A stretch of 64,000 nt of DNA from Flectonema sp. DT1601 (GCA_964019425.1 OZ025852.1:192501-256500), one strand, 5' to 3'; counted from the stretch's first letter, positions 10,662-22,129 are shown. Numbers and translations are program-made. Notes: generated by a model not told the origin, from the letters alone.

Positions 10662-11427
10662 TATCATAGATGGAAGTGCCCTACAATTTGGAGGGCGTGT
10701 AGGGCGCTTGTAGGGCGCTTTTAATATAAATATTATTTTGGAGGGCGCTTTTTTTTTCCTTTTTTATTACTATAAGACAGCTAAATTGACAGGGACTTAC
10801 ACTGACGCACAAGTATTTTGACGCAGAAGCCAAAAAAATTTTTTTTGACATGCTTGGCAGTCTTTCGAAAAAGAGAAAAAAGGGTGTCACGGGGTTCGAA
10901 CCCGAGACCTCCAGGTCATGGTTCGACGGTCAACAATGGCAAAAACAATGGACCACTCCTTGAGAGCTGCAATCCCTGAAGCTGAAACTCATTTCAGTGG
11001 ACGATGCATCCCAGATCTACAAGGAGCTGATTAGCCCGCAGAATGCACCAAGTCGAATATAGAGGGATTCGAGGAGGGAGAGTGCGTTCTTGCTAACCTG
11101 TTAATAGGCCGGTCTTCACGGTACCTTGTGAGAAAAAAAAGAAGTTTACTGGTGGCAAGTAAACTGATATCCCAGAGACGCATTTGATCGGGAACCGGAG
11201 AAAAGTCAAATAAGATGCGATTCGACCTCGCTGAGGGCAGGGGTGTGTCAAAATGAGCTCGGCATTATATTAAATTTAATTAAAAAAGCGCCCTACGCGC
11301 CCTCCAGCGCCCTATTTTGGCCCTATTTTGGCCCTACAATGGCCCTATTTTGGCCCTACAAATTTTTGTGGCTGATTTTCACCAGGCGCCCTCCAAATTT
11401 GGAGGGCACTTCCATCTATGATATATA
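10662..11427. mobile_element. MITE-like DNA element with about 40-bp TIRs
   Basis: The ends are inverted copies of ATATATCATAGATGGAAGTG followed by CCCTCCAAATTTGGAGGGCG (one change on the left). The subterminal zones are packed with TAGGGCGC and GGCCCTATTTT repeats. It has no coding capacity. A tRNA-like sequence sits inside. The superfamily is not assigned, because no clear target duplication is visible in the AT-rich flanks. Confidence 0.7.
10881..10960 (-). repeat. tRNA-derived 3' half inside the MITE
   Basis: On the minus strand there is a good B box (GGGTTCGAACCCC) within a T-arm (TCGGGTTCGAACCCCG), then TGACACCC and a T-run. An anticodon-stem-like GACCTGGAGGTC lies just upstream. The 5' half does not pair with the acceptor strand. 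I therefore read it as a tRNA-derived SINE or pseudogene and not a working tRNA. Confidence 0.5.
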
Positions 11428-12335
11428 GCAATAAATAAAATAATGATGCAGTATTTTTGAATTGGGTGTGCAAGTCACCAAGACAGATAAAGTCAGAGAA
11501 ATACAAACAAATAATTATCCTAAGAAGAGAGAATTATCAGTTTGACAAAGTTTCCACTGTTTTTCAATTATTAACAATTTCTTTTTTAAAACCTGTTCAC
11601 TCATGTTTGAGTAATTTTTTCACAATATGAATTACCCTTTGGGTAATTATTCTAAGTGACTGTTTTTTTTTTTTTTTTTTTAAAAAAAAAGAGGAGAGAA
11701 AAAAAAATGGTTGGGAAATGTTCAGCACACACTAGTACCACACTCTCTCCATTCAGGAAAGAGGTGTTTCAGTTTTTACTAATCTGCGTCGATTCCTCAA
11801 TTTCCACAACAAATCGTCATCGTCATTGCCGAATGTCTACATGGGCGCTGTTAGATAAAATTTAAAAAAAAAAAAAAAAAAAAACGAAACAATACAGACA
11901 GCCTTGCTGAATTCACAATCGTTATCGCAATCGTCCACACAGCGCAGCTATCAGGATTGGAGAACCTTTTTAAAAACGAACAAGACAGCACAAAAAGGTG
12001 TTTGATTATACTACACAAATATTACTATTCTATGAGACACAGCGACTAATAACAATACACAGCTAATGTAACGGAAGCAATAATGTTATACAACACACTA
12101 ATAAGAACAAAACATAAATTTTTTTTTTTTTTTTCTTTTTTTCTTGAGAAGTCCTCAGTCTGTTATAGACCAAGTGAAAGCCCACATCACTGTTGACTCT
12201 CCCTCAGCTTTAATCATCTCAAAAGAAGGGAACTCGTTGATCGCAAACAGGGTTACGTTTCTTCTCCGACTTCGTCGGGTACAAAAAAAAAAAGAAAAAA
12301 TAAACAATAATAAATAAATAACTAAATTGCTAAAA

Positions 12336-12368
<33 letters not shown>

Positions 12369-12633
12369 GTAATTAGAAATAATAGCGCAGATGAAAAAGG
12401 TTTTTAGTATCCAACGCGGGTTTTTTTTTTTTTTTTTTTTTTTTTTTCCCCAAGCAATAACATATCCTGTCCAAGGAGCTTATGGTTGGTCTATCAGAAG
12501 GATGCTGAAGGTCACACTGTTACTGGAAAAGATCGTCAGAGAAGTGTTCCAATCATTTATTCTTTCAGGATTTTCTGTCACAGCTTCCGGACAGGTTTTT
12601 GACTGCAAGAAGAGAAATACCAGAGCAGTTCTT

Positions 12634-12664
<31 letters not shown>

Positions 12665-12705
12665 CCACACAATAATATTTCCAATTACAGCATTAAAAAA
12701 AGGGA
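11428..12705. other. Gene-free, homopolymer-rich
   Basis: Poly(A)/(T) tracts (12339-12366, 12421-12447, 12639-12664) and a partial copy of repeat F at 12236-12283 (TTCTCCGACTTCGTCGGGT). No coding region seen. Confidence 0.5.
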
Positions 12706-12955
12706 TTACTCCCAACTCCACAAAAATAGTTTGCGAAATCGCCAACTTCACTACAAAAAAATATTTAATCACTCAAAACAAAAACTCAGCGCAGGATTTC
12801 AAAAAATCCGCGGAGTTTTGCAGAGTTTTTTTTTTTTTTTTTTTGAGAAATCCTCTAATTCCACCAAAAATAGTTTTGCGAAATCGCCAACACAAAAAAT
12901 AGTCGTCCACCGGGATTCTAACTTGACCCAAAAAATCGACTTGCGGTAATAAAAC
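12706..12955 (-). repeat. tRNA-derived SINE family S2, one copy plus a tail copy
   Basis: At 12854-12955 the minus strand carries a B-box-like GTTAGAATCCCGGTGGAC followed by the family tail GTTGGCGATTTCGCAAAACT and ATTTTTGGTGGAATT. A second tail-only copy is at 12706-12760. The third, better-preserved copy is at 32603-32720. The shared tail next to a pol III B box marks a SINE. Confidence 0.55.
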
Positions 12956-13381
12956 CGTTTCTAAATGAAAGGTCGCATTAAAGAAAGAACGGGGGGGGGA
13001 AATAGACAATCACCGATGCCAACAAACAATAGGATCCGTTTTACTTAACAGTATCTGTAAAAGGTGGAACCACACAAACGGAATAACTGCTTGTCTCGAC
13101 AACTATTCGGAAGCTTGTGCTTCCTTTATTATTCACAAGGTCAAGGGGGTGATCGACATATCACAAACATAGTTAAGAATAACAATTTAATAATAATGCG
13201 CAAGGAAAAAAGAGGGGGGGGAGGAGGAGCCCCCTTCAAAAAAAAAAGAGGAAAAAAAAGAAAACTATACAGAAACTCGTGATAAAAAAACAAACTACCG
13301 CCTTCTCCCTACGGTAATTAACAGTAGTCGCTATTACATTGATCTGACTATCTGACTAAAGTACAATGAGTCTCCCGATTA

Positions 13382-14071
13382 CTACGAAATAGAACAACCA
13401 TCGCAACCACAGCCAGGGTTTGCCTGTTTTACTTTTTTCGCTGCGTGTCTCTTTGGTGGAGGAGGAACCGACGGCAACTCTGCCTTCGACACTGTCGGAT
13501 GAGACGAATACCAAATAGCAATTGCGTACAACAGTTCTTGAGTGTTAAGGCAGCCATCCTTTGAGCTGTCGCAGAGCTCTAGAATGGCGGTGGCTTCTTC
13601 CTTTGCGACGGGATGGTTATCATTCAAGTGCTCGAGTACTTTTTGAATCTCACCCTTTCCAAGAGTACCAGTCTTAGAAGTGTCATACTTCTTAACAATT
13701 GATTCTAATTTGGGTCTAGATATCCTGTAGTGTTCCCACCATGCTATTGCTGCGTAGAGTTCTTCTTTACGAATGCCACCATCGTTGGAGACGTCGCAAG
13801 TGTCCATCAACCAATTGACTTCTTCGTCTGTAACTTCATCATTATCGTTGTTTAATTTCTGCATTACAACTTTTAGTTGGTCGGATTCAAGTTTTCCTGA
13901 ATTATTAGTATCGTAAACTCTCATTAATAATTTTAAATTGTCTTCTTTTTCCCGACACAGTTGTTCACGTCGGAATTCCCTTAACCTCGCTGCTTCCTTT
14001 CGTTGCTGTGATACCTCAATTAGTCTTCTTGTGTTTGCCGCAGCGTGGATCGCTCCAAACCTGCCTGCCAT
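13382..14071 (-). CDS. Four-EF-hand calcium-binding protein with Cys-rich tail
   Basis: A 229-aa protein. I start at the ATG giving MAGRFGAIHAAANT because a 3' splice site (TTCTCAATCAG) ends at 14091, 19 nt upstream. The longer open frame (20 more residues) would run through that intron. A basic, coiled N-terminal stretch (about 15-45) precedes four EF-hand loops at 54-65, 93-104, 130-141 and 168-179. Loops 2 and 4 have the canonical D-x-S/N-x-D-G-x-(I/L)-x-x-x-E pattern. Loop 1 ends in Gln and loop 3 has Thr at position 5, so both may bind calcium weakly. The protein ends Pro-rich, then basic, then NPGCGCDGCSIS. These clustered cysteines could be lipidated or bind metal. A calcium sensor or buffer is inferred; no orthologue name is assigned. 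Confidence 0.8.
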   Translation of the reverse strand: MAGRFGAIHAAANTRRLIEVSQQRKEAARLREFRREQLCREKEDNLKLLMRVYDTNNSGKLESDQLKVVMQKLNNDNDEVTDEEVNWLMDTCDVSNDGGIRKEELYAAIAWWEHYRISRPKLESIVKKYDTSKTGTLGKGEIQKVLEHLNDNHPVAKEEATAILELCDSSKDGCLNTQELLYAIAIWYSSHPTVSKAELPSVPPPPKRHAAKKVKQANPGCGCDGCSIS

Positions 14072-14505
14072 TGCTCTTGAACTGTAGTACCTGATTGAGA
14101 AGAAGGACATAACATGCAACTGAATTACCATTTTATCAAAAAAAAAAATTAAAAAAATTAAAAAGATAAAATTGTTCCAACAAAGTGAATAAAAGAGAGC
14201 TCACCATGGAAGGATTCCAATTAAGGAAACGTTTAAGAGGGATGAAGAAGAAAAAGATTTGACACGGATTTGCTTACTTTTTTTTTTTTTTTTTTTTGCT
14301 GTTTTGCATTTTAACGAAGTATTGTAAGAACGAAAAAATGAATGCAGACAATTTACGTAAACTTCCTTTAACTGTTATCACTTCAAGTCAACTTGAAGAG
14401 GTTCACGAGTTTTGTACAAACAAAACATCAACAAGTACCATATTGCCATTACTGTATAGTTTAAATTAAAAGTTTCCACTTTTTTTTTTTTTTTTTTTTT
14501 TTTTT

Positions 14506-14632
14506 CCCGTACCCGACGTAGTCAGAGAAGAAACTATTCAGATTGAAAAAGCCGTTATTTCTTATGGGTCATGATTTATTTTCCTGCGACAGGATTCTGT
14601 CTGCAACGAAATATAAGGCTAATCCGAAATGG
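14506..14632 (-). repeat. Small fold-back repeat F, copy in inverse orientation
   Basis: Starts ACCCGACGTAGTCAGAGAAG and continues with CTATTCAGATTG. It ends AAGGCTAATCCGAA, the inverse of copies at 2929 and 3442. The inner block TTCTGTCTGC matches the GCAGACAGAC block of copy 1 in reverse complement. Confidence 0.5.
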
Positions 14633-14690
14633 AGTTTTTTTTTTTTTTTTTGTTTCTTTAACAATTCCTGAAGAGTGAAACATATAACGG

Positions 14691-14834
14691 AGGATGTATG
14701 TTCGATTTTGTAAAAATTACAACTGTGTTGTATCATAAAAACATAAAGATAATTTAACATTAGTTTTAAATACAGTGACTAAGGGTGATGCGCAACTCAG
14801 CATACTAAAATAACTATAAGTTACGAAGAGTGAG
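14691..14834 (-). repeat. Short 3'-end copy of retroposon G relative
   Basis: Nearly the same as the piece at 4611-4738 (shared GTATGTTCGATTTTGTAAAA and AGTGACTAAGGGTGATGCGC), with the same 3' terminus. It is flanked by CATATAA at 14682 and 14836, a possible degenerate target duplication. This places a third and fourth 3'-end copy of the family in 15 kb. Confidence 0.55.
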
Positions 14835-15362
14835 TCATATAATTGGGGGATAAAGAATCACTTGCATTGCTTTGGCGTTGCTGCAACAGTCAGAAATCAA
14901 CAAAATTTATGCTCACACAAAAATGTTTGGTTTCAGCGATGCAACGAGAGAAAGGGAAAAGGGAGAAAAACACGGAAGGGCACAAAATGGAAGTGTGAAC
15001 TGTAATTCGGTATCTGGTCAAAGGTGCAGATGCAAAAAAAAAAAAAAAAAAAAAAAAAAGAAATATTACCATGTTGAGATCAGTTTCAGGGGTTAGAATG
15101 TGCGCCAAAGTTTTATAAAGCGGATCACGTACGTGTAAAGCAAGTACGCGTCATCAAAAAATAAAATAAGAACGCAAAAGGGAGGAAATAACCAGCTCAT
15201 CCCTATATTTTATCTTGGAGAGTCGTTTGTACATAATGGAGAGAGATCACGCACCAAAAAAAAAAAAAAAAAAAATGAATTGTATCAACGTTTTTGACTC
15301 GCAGTAAAGAAAAACGGTGTCAGAGTCTCACCGTAGAATCTTTCTTTTTTTTTCAATTTCCC

Positions 15363-17031
15363 CTACAACCAATAAGTCCATGGAACATTCGCAGAGTGCA
15401 TCGGAGGGTGTTTTGGGCAATTTGCACAAGAATAGTTTTCACCTTGAAAAGGAGCATCCCACTGCATAGGTATCACTGACTGAACAGCTAATTCTTTTAG
15501 TCTGTTAAGAAGGTTGTTAAGTATACTCTTGAATTCATCTTGATGGGCCAGGTTAATTGTTTCACTCGGATCCGATGTTACATTATAAAGAACTGGTCCC
15601 TTTGTAAATTCTGGATCGATACCCTTCGTACCGATTGGTGCATTCACAGGTCCAGTAAAGTTAGATCCATCGATACCTGAAATAGAATAACAGAAAGTTA
15701 AGATTTTCATGTCTCCAATTCTAAGACCTGCTTTCGGAGCACCAGCTTGTCCACCATGACAGAGAGGGTTTATGTTGTAGAGGTGCTCTGTTCTAGGACT
15801 TTTCCTCCCTTGAGAGATTGTTTCCCAAATATCAAATCCATCAACATGCTGAGGGACGACTCCTCCAGACAACGAAACAATCGTCGGCAACCAATCAGTT
15901 ATATGAAAGTGACCGTTGCTGACTGTTCCTTTAACTTCATTCGATAACAATGGACTGCTGATGAAACCAGCAACTCTGGTTCCTCCTTCCCAAATTTCTG
16001 CTTTGTGTCCCCTAAAAGGAAAGTTTCTCAATCCCCATCCAGGATCAGTACCTGTAGTATGACTCACTCCATTAACTGAAGGAGCACCATTGTCACTTGA
16101 GAAGAATATTATCGTGTTTTGAGATACCGATGGAGGTGCATCTTCCAAAGCCTTAACAACATGACCAACAGCGTCATCGAGTTCGGTGATATAACCAAAC
16201 ATTGTTTGCTCTTCAGGTGTCAGGGTTGTGTTTGAAAAAAGATTTCTATACTTCGGATCACAAGTATACGGTCCGTGTATATTCTGAAATGGTAAGTACA
16301 AAAAAAACGGATTCTCAGATTCATAGTGTTCAGTGATGAACTTTACTGCTCTATTTTTTATTAAATCAGCAGAATTCGTGTGATTGGTTGACGGCATTGG
16401 AAGAGCTTGAGAAAACCAATCATATCCAAGAAAATGACTTTGCGTATCCATACATGTATAATTAACATCATGATCAGGAGAACCAGCACTACAGCAACCT
16501 GACACGTGAGTATAAGCAGATTGACAGCCTTGTAAGTACCCTTCGTATTCATCGAATCCTCTATTTACAGGTAAGTAATCTTCTTTGAACATTCCAAGAT
16601 GCCACTTTCCAAACATAGCCGTGTCATATCCTTCTTCCTTGAGATATTGTGGAATGAATTTTTCATCAAGACTAATACCCCAAGGGGTATCCCAGTAAAT
16701 AACATTTGATTGAGTTCCAAGTCGAATCGTGTATCTGTTTATTTTTATTTTTTGTTTTTATACCATGCTAAACACACAAAGATACCCACCGATACAATAA
16801 TACAAACCTGCCCGTCATAAAGGCACTTCTGGTCGGACTACAGATCGGTTGCACGTAGTAGTTTTTTAAAATAACACCTCCGTGCGCTAATGCATCAAGA
16901 TTCGGGGTCCTTAGTCCTCTGGTTTCATTCATAAATCCCATTTCGTTGTATCCCAAGTCATCAGCAAGGATGAACAACATATTGGGTTTTACAGCAATTG
17001 CTGTTGCTGCCATTGAAACAAGCGACAGCAT
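15363..17031 (-). CDS. Arylsulfatase (arylsulfatase B-like), two exons
   Basis: Exon 1 is 16808-17031 and exon 2 is 15363-16734. The 73-bp intron has GTTTGT and AACAG ends and joins MTGR to YTIRLG in frame, giving 531 residues. Hydrolyses sulfate esters, probably of glycosaminoglycans, in lysosome or secretory path. Residues 1-14 are a short hydrophobic signal peptide. D24-D25 are metal ligands. C64 in CSPTR is the cysteine converted to formylglycine. GKWHLG is at 117-122, NIHGP at about 226 and SSDNGAP at about 287-293. GHKAEIWEGGTR follows. Sites NHT, NYT, NTT and NFT could be N-glycosylated. The length fits animal arylsulfatase B/I/J. A CTTTCACAG acceptor lies 39 nt before the ATG. Confidence 0.9.
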
Positions 17032-17254
17032 CGTTTATGTCCTTCGTTGTTTTATACGTATTTATGTTGTCTGTGAAAGTTTAAAAATAAAAGTAACAAA
17101 CAAAGAAAGCAACAAATTGAAAATTACGCAAAAACGCAAGCAGTTACAGGTTAGAATGACTCTCATTAATGATGCGTTGAATAGTAGAGAAGAGTAATAC
17201 GACTTGTTGCTCTCTTTTAACAGTTTATAATGTAATAAGGTAGTCTGAGTTAAG

Positions 17255-18970
17255 TTATCGTGTTTGCTTCAATCCGGCAAAAGTATTTCTCATCCATCCC
17301 ATGTCGGCATACTTCTCTTCTTTCTGAACTACTGGTACTGATTGTAACTGTCCTGATTTCATAGGTAGTTGAGACCATCCTTCTTGAAATTGTTGAGGTG
17401 GGAAAGACTCAAAATCAGGTTCACTATAACAAGAATGTACATCGTCGTCATCACTGACAGAAGTTGTTGCCTGAAGACTATTTTGTTCCCAATCAGAAAG
17501 CCTCACAATCATATTGTCAATTCGTTTTTTTAATAGTCGTTCAGCCACAAGCATCTTCGCAACACTTGTGAAAACAGCAACGACATCAACGTGATTACCA
17601 CCACCACCACCACCACCACTTGATGACTGTCTCTTCAGCAGAATGAAAGAACCAATAACCGGATGTAATATTAAATTATATTTTGAAAGCGGCATGGCAT
17701 TCAACACATCCCTAATAAGAATAACACGTTCACTATTATTATTGGTTTTCAGATGGTTTAAAGCCGTGGTTTCTGGTTCGTTTGTAGAGGATGACAATAC
17801 TACGAAGGGAATCTTTGAATTTTTATTTCTTTTTATGAAACAAGATCTATTCGGTTCTTTGTCGTATGACTTTATATGGATTCGGTAGAACAATCCCAAT
17901 TCATGAACAATTCTCCTTTTTAGTGAATTCATCGCTGGGAGCATCACACCACAGTCTTGTTTTGAATGCAGCAAACTATAAAACTGTTTTTCAATAAATT
18001 TCACATGACTCAACCCACTCGGAGTCGAACACTGCTTCCATAAGAATTGAGTATACCAAAATAACACGTTTGCTGATGGATTGTTTTTTACTTTTATTTT
18101 AACTTCTGTTGCATTGATAGGAGTGGATTTAATTATTTGTTTACTGTCAGTAGCCAGTTTATTAGATTTTGAGGTTTGCACAACAACCTTTAGATAAGGA
18201 TCTTCTTTAGGAGTTACCTGTTGATAGTCATCAAGGTTAGCGTCCCAAAAGTATTCCGGGAATTCAAACTCCTCTTCCTTGAAATTCCGTCCCGTCGACG
18301 GTTGTAGTTGTGCAGCAATCTCCGACAACACCACTCCAGTTGGTCGATCTGATAATGTGTTTTCTGGTATCGGTTTTTTTGACATTTTTAACTTTGCTGC
18401 CAGCTCAGCGACAAGTCCTTCCGCTGGGACATCCTGCACCAGGTAACTATCCGCTTCGAACACTCCTTGCTGAGAGTCATTCAAAATAGAACTTTGCGTG
18501 GGTAATTGTTGCGTAAATTCCAAAGGCTGAAATGCCACATCATAGCCGGATGTAGTATCCTGCACTAAATAATTACTCGGATAGGACGGTTCAAACTCTC
18601 CCTGTGGGGGTAAAGGTGGTGGCGGTGGTGGTGGTGATGGTGGAGGAGAAGGAATAAATCCATCATTCCATAACATATACTGGTTCTGATTATAAACATC
18701 CCATCCATCTTTTGGTAATAATTCTGATGAAGTCAGTGTTGGAATGATGTCATCCTCCACATGCATTCCCTCAAAAGTATTAAAACAGTTCTGTAAAGGT
18801 ACCTCCCTCACAATCTCTGTTTCTATTGGTTTATTTGATGCCTTTCTGAGTCTTGGAATAATACCTCTTTTTGGTGTGTTAGTTTGGTTGGGTTCTTCAT
18901 CGAATTTTGAAAATCCAATCCCATTTTGAGCTGAGAATTGTTGTATGTCCCACCCACAAGATGATTTCAT
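17255..18970 (-). CDS. R3H-domain protein resembling the NF-X1 C-terminus
   Basis: A 571-aa open frame. Residues 1-340 are largely disordered, with a Pro run (SPPPSPPPPPPPLPP, about 108-122) and repeated YLVQD segments. About 345-392 reads like the R3H domain of NF-X1 proteins: a MNSLKRRIVHELGLFYRI start, then SYDKEPNRSCFIKRN. R3H domains bind single-stranded nucleic acid. About 415-490 (HPVIGSFILLKR, then VAVFTSVAKMLVAERLL) is an alpha/beta stretch broken by a seven-Gly run encoded by a CCA/ACC microsatellite at 17599-17623. The NF-X1 zinc-finger array is absent. A TTTCCTTAACAG acceptor ends 4 nt upstream of the ATG, so this may be either a trans-spliced complete gene or the last exon of a longer one. 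No room for many fingers exists before the neighbouring ligase gene. Confidence 0.6.
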   Translation of the reverse strand: MKSSCGWDIQQFSAQNGIGFSKFDEEPNQTNTPKRGIIPRLRKASNKPIETEIVREVPLQNCFNTFEGMHVEDDIIPTLTSSELLPKDGWDVYNQNQYMLWNDGFIPSPPPSPPPPPPPLPPQGEFEPSYPSNYLVQDTTSGYDVAFQPLEFTQQLPTQSSILNDSQQGVFEADSYLVQDVPAEGLVAELAAKLKMSKKPIPENTLSDRPTGVVLSEIAAQLQPSTGRNFKEEEFEFPEYFWDANLDDYQQVTPKEDPYLKVVVQTSKSNKLATDSKQIIKSTPINATEVKIKVKNNPSANVLFWYTQFLWKQCSTPSGLSHVKFIEKQFYSLLHSKQDCGVMLPAMNSLKRRIVHELGLFYRIHIKSYDKEPNRSCFIKRNKNSKIPFVVLSSSTNEPETTALNHLKTNNNSERVILIRDVLNAMPLSKYNLILHPVIGSFILLKRQSSSGGGGGGGNHVDVVAVFTSVAKMLVAERLLKKRIDNMIVRLSDWEQNSLQATTSVSDDDDVHSCYSEPDFESFPPQQFQEGWSQLPMKSGQLQSVPVVQKEEKYADMGWMRNTFAGLKQTR

Positions 18971-19229
18971 ATTCCTGTTAAGGAAATAATGTGAAATACT
19001 TAACAGTAAATACAGTCACACTTTCGGAATATCTTTATCAGTTCAGGTAAAATTATTTCACTTTTTCATTTTTAATTTTTTTTTTTTTTTAACATCACTT
19101 ATCAAGGAGAAACCAACTACAACTCACAAAATAAAAAAATAAAATTTGTGTTAAGTCGTTGGGTTGTTAATTGCTTTCTACTTTTTTTAAAAAAATTCCG
19201 AAAATTGCATTGCACTGAATCATCCAGTC

Positions 19230-20765
19230 CTACGAAGAATCGGTAAACACTTTAACCAGTTCTTTTTTATTTATCTTTCCCATAGCATTTCTAGGTATGG
19301 ATTCCACCACGTGGAATTTCCTGGGAGTTTTGTATTTTGCGAGATTTTCACTGCAGTACAATTTGAGGTCCTCGAGGGTAGATCCGTTCTTCAGAGAGAC
19401 AACAGCCCCAACTACTTGACCGTAGGTGAGATCAGGTATACCGACTACAGCAACTTCCAGTACTAAAGGAGAAGATAAAAGAACAGACTCTATCTCCAAA
19501 GCAGATAATTTGTAACCTGATGATTTCAAGATGTCGACAGACATCCTACCAAGAATACTCCAAACACCTTCTTTAGTAACTCCAACATAGTCTCCAGTTT
19601 TGAAGTAACCCTCTGGATTAAAAGCTTCACGAGTAGCTTCATCACGTTTCCAATACTTCTTAAAAACAGATGGTGATTTTACAAGTAATTCACCGACTTG
19701 AATAAAACCAGAGACTTCATCGTGGGGATGGATTTCAATTTTAACATCAACAGTTGGTAGTGGTGATCCAACATTACCAGAAGTAATAACCACATCGGTA
19801 TCTTCTTTAGGCAAACTCTGAGACAAAACCATGCCAGTCTCAGTCATGCCATATCTCTCTAGCAGAACTTTACCAGTCAACATTTTCCAAGAGTGGTGTA
19901 TTGGGGGTGGAAGAGACATTGACCCAGACACCATTAACCGATAATTATTAAAATTTTCAACACTTACTTTAATTGAATTATTATTTTCGATATGAGACAG
20001 TAGTTTCGCATATATGCTGGGGACAGCCATAAAAACATTTGCGTCACACCCTCCAGCCAGCAGTGGCAGTAATTCATCGTTCGCAGCCGAGCTAAACTGA
20101 ATTTTAGCCCCAGCGTAAAGTGCACAAAAAACAACATTTACCATTCCGTGTACATGATGGAGCGGTAGACAGCTTATTATTTTATCATCTTTGGTCCATT
20201 TCCAACTTTTAATTAAAATTTCAATTTGATTTTGTATCGATGAATGTGTGTGTACAACTCCTTTGGGTTTCCCGGTAGTACCTGACGTGTATATAATGAC
20301 AGCGGGATCAGATTGAGGAGGGAGTTTTGGTACCGACGTGTTAGACATTTCAGGAATAGAAACATGATCAACGTTGAGAAGTTTCAAGTGTGGAAAATGA
20401 CCTTGTAAGGTAATCGCCTTCTCGATGTTAGCTTCATCATGAAGCAACATACAGCTAGCTGAATCTTCGGCATAAAAAATCATTTCATTAACCGTGTGGC
20501 TATTACACAGCGGAACTGTGCACTTGTTAGCCATCCAGGCAGCAAAAGAACTAGTAACGTAATTTGAACTTGCTTCTGTCATTATTAATACTCGTCCGTT
20601 TTCATTTGATATTTTATTAGATAATGCCTTGCTCTTCATTAAGAGGTCGGAATAACTCCATTCACCACCTCCGTTGCGATCGATTATGGCCTTCTTACCA
20701 CCGTGAGCTGCTGAACGGGATATCAATATTGATGAGAACCGCTTGGGTATTACAGAGAAAAACAT
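19230..20765 (-). CDS. ACSF3: ACSF3-like malonyl-CoA/acyl-CoA synthetase, mitochondrial
   Basis: A 511-aa protein of the ANL (AMP-forming) superfamily. It activates a carboxylic acid with ATP and CoA; ACSF3 is the mitochondrial malonyl-CoA synthetase. The N-terminus MFFSVIPKRFSSILISRSAA is basic and hydroxylated without acids, as in a mitochondrial presequence. The phosphate loop YTSGTTGKPKG is at 159-169 and is followed by the ACSF3-like WKWTKDDKIISCLPLHHVHG. ERYGMTETGM, then YFKTGDYVG, GRMSVDILKSSGYKLSALEIE and PRNAMGKINKKE complete motifs A5-A10, with the catalytic Lys near the end. The ATG was chosen over an upstream in-frame codon because a TTTTTGTAG acceptor ends at 20795, 29 nt upstream. 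The 5' UTR then contains an A-run. Confidence 0.88.
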   Translation of the reverse strand: MFFSVIPKRFSSILISRSAAHGGKKAIIDRNGGGEWSYSDLLMKSKALSNKISNENGRVLIMTEASSNYVTSSFAAWMANKCTVPLCNSHTVNEMIFYAEDSASCMLLHDEANIEKAITLQGHFPHLKLLNVDHVSIPEMSNTSVPKLPPQSDPAVIIYTSGTTGKPKGVVHTHSSIQNQIEILIKSWKWTKDDKIISCLPLHHVHGMVNVVFCALYAGAKIQFSSAANDELLPLLAGGCDANVFMAVPSIYAKLLSHIENNNSIKVSVENFNNYRLMVSGSMSLPPPIHHSWKMLTGKVLLERYGMTETGMVLSQSLPKEDTDVVITSGNVGSPLPTVDVKIEIHPHDEVSGFIQVGELLVKSPSVFKKYWKRDEATREAFNPEGYFKTGDYVGVTKEGVWSILGRMSVDILKSSGYKLSALEIESVLLSSPLVLEVAVVGIPDLTYGQVVGAVVSLKNGSTLEDLKLYCSENLAKYKTPRKFHVVESIPRNAMGKINKKELVKVFTDSS

Positions 20766-20795
20766 TATTTTTTTTTTTTTTTTTTTTTTTCCTTC

Positions 20796-21244
<449 letters not shown>

Positions 21245-21258
21245 GAACAGATAGTCAG

Positions 21259-21330
21259 CCGCCACGCTGACAGTGATGCGGTTTTGGTGGCAAATTACCT
21301 AAATGGAATTTTGAAAGTCGGTATTCCTGA
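21259..21330 (+). repeat. SINE family S3 fragment
   Basis: GCCGCCACGCTGACAGTGAT, then TTTTGGTGGCAAATTACC and TAAATGGAATTTTGA. The last two blocks also follow the tRNA-like head of the copy at 63736-63870 (opposite strand). The tRNA head is not preserved here. Confidence 0.5.
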
Positions 21331-22129
21331 AAATTATTTAATGCATCAATACATTTCACTAGCGGAACGGAAAATGAAATATGTCCTCGTCTTCTAATTC
21401 TAACCCCTCTACTAAAATGCACTCTGAACCTAGGATTTTGGATCAGGAGTAGCATATCAATTAAATGGCTCTCAGCGCACTAGTTTATTTACACCATACT
21501 TGTGCAAAAAGCTAAAGCTAAGCTTTTAGCTTTTTTTTTTAGCTTTTTTGAAAAAGAAAAATTCAAACAAAAAATACCTCATTTTTGGACATTTTTGGTA
21601 TTTTTTTGGAATTTTTTTAGAAAAAAAATGGAAAGTTGTTGAAAATAAAGTAGTGGAAAATTGTGAAACTGGCACTGTGGAGTTTGAAAGCATTTTTTTT
21701 GAATTTTTGAAAAAAAATTTATTCTCTCAGAATGTAAAAAAAAAAAAAAAAAAATTACTTGAGGGGGATTAACTGTTTGATTTTGTACGTAAAATACAAA
21801 TGTTTTGTATCATAAAAAACATAACGATAATTTAACATTAGTTCTGAGATACAGTGACTAGGTGTGATGCTTAACTTAGCCTTTTAAAGTAACTATTAGG
21901 TTTCGAGAGTAATCCATATACCTCTTACCTCTATTCTCTCATCATCAGTATGGTGTAGAAGTAAGTCAATCATCTGTTGTGACTGAAGCATCTTAGTTAG
22001 CAAGACTAGGATGTAGTTACTTTGTTATAATGTTTATAAAAAAAAAAAACATTCTTCTTGTTATTACTAGTTCGTAGCGCACTACTAGTGGAGCACTCTT
22101 CTACAATAAATGTAGAAAGTATAAGATGA

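Larger units (their letters stand above)
14093..15362. other. Intergenic, with small repeats
   Basis: Contains poly(T) tracts, the inverted F copy at 14506-14632 and a short G-type retroposon tail at 14691-14834. The remaining open frames are low complexity. No host gene seen. Confidence 0.5.

Noticed and set aside
10881-10960. tRNA gene
   Set aside because: Only the T-arm and part of the anticodon arm are convincing; there is no matching 5' acceptor strand and it lies inside a MITE.
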